Part shown: in pieces, positions 5,843-5,892 of the stretch
Position numbering within the stretch: the first letter of the stretch is position 1
Layout of the letters: the number at the start of each line of letters is the position of its first letter
Source: JAZMZS01 sp045580775
Lineage (GTDB): Bacteria > Bacillota > Clostridia > Oscillospirales > CAG-272
Assembly: GCA_045580775.1 (NCBI GenBank)
Contig: JAZNOK010000053.1
Coordinates: 1-5,892 of the forward strand
Direction of reading: 5' to 3'
Length of the DNA: 5,892 nt
Notes under the pieces: generated by a model
Database searches by the model: none
Told to the model about the DNA's origin: nothing
Seen by the model: the letters and a program-made list of their open reading frames with translations, nothing else
Made by a program: the position numbers and the translations under genes

Positions 5843-5892
5843 TCAGCCTTCCTTGACACCTGCTACATAGTAGTTCATGGTGCCGGTGATAA
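5843..5892 (-). CDS. BMP-family substrate-binding lipoprotein, C-terminal end only
   Basis: On the - strand the frame entering from the window edge encodes ITGTMNYYVAGVKEG and stops with TGA at 5845-5843. Only the last 15 codons are visible. The short YYVAGV tail resembles the YYVxGV ending common among BMP-family (PnrA/NupN-like) nucleoside-binding lipoproteins, and the position directly ahead of the matching ATPase and two permeases supports the call strongly. Such proteins are lipid-anchored on the outer face of the membrane and deliver nucleosides to the permease. The signal peptide, lipobox and ligand pocket lie outside the window, so the substrate cannot be read here. It is separated from the ATPase gene by two hairpins. 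Confidence 0.75.
   Translation of the reverse strand, partial: ITGTMNYYVAGVKEG

Noticed and set aside
1..5892. CRISPR array, tRNA or rRNA genes, insertion sequence with transposase
   Set aside because: I saw no regularly spaced direct repeats, no cloverleaf-like segment with tRNA signature bases, and no transposase-like frame in either strand.

Overview
The window looks like chromosomal DNA of a Gram-positive anaerobe of the class Clostridia, possibly a Ruminococcus-like member of the Oscillospiraceae. The clues are strong AGGAGG-type ribosome binding sites, near-consensus sigma-A promoters with extended -10 elements, many hairpin-plus-T-run terminators, and a BMP-type nucleoside ABC operon. 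The genus is an inference from style, not from a marker gene.

Left part (1-855, + strand): a visibly AT-richer segment. It holds the 3' end of a gene for a probable membrane-anchored PH-like protein (1-315), a GC-rich inverted repeat (369-428), a near-consensus promoter (444-472), and a small acidic orphan protein (499-855). It reads like accessory DNA. A further 394 bases without a gene (856-1249) follow. They carry a terminator (1021-1048), a two-tier hairpin of probable repeat or RNA nature (1083-1127), a second terminator (1133-1158) and the hpt promoter (1177-1205).

Middle (1250-1858, + strand): hpt, a monocistronic hypoxanthine phosphoribosyltransferase gene with its own promoter and terminator.

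Right part (5892 down to 2019, - strand): an ABC importer operon in the order substrate-binding lipoprotein (only its last 15 codons are here), tandem-domain ATPase, permease 1, permease 2. This is the order of Bacillus subtilis nupNOPQ (yufNOPQ), a guanosine importer. The three complete genes are translationally coupled by short overlaps or near-overlaps. Between the binding-protein gene and the ATPase gene lie two consecutive hairpins, the second resembling a leaky terminator, which would explain more binding protein than membrane complex. A 17-bp terminator hairpin closes the operon and faces the hpt terminator.

Together hpt and the importer make a plausible purine salvage neighbourhood: nucleoside uptake, release of the base by a phosphorylase or hydrolase encoded elsewhere, then conversion of hypoxanthine or guanine to IMP or GMP by Hpt. 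I see no clearly new biological system. The items most worth a second look are the structured element at 1083-1158, the double hairpin inside the importer operon, and the orphan small protein with its strong promoter.
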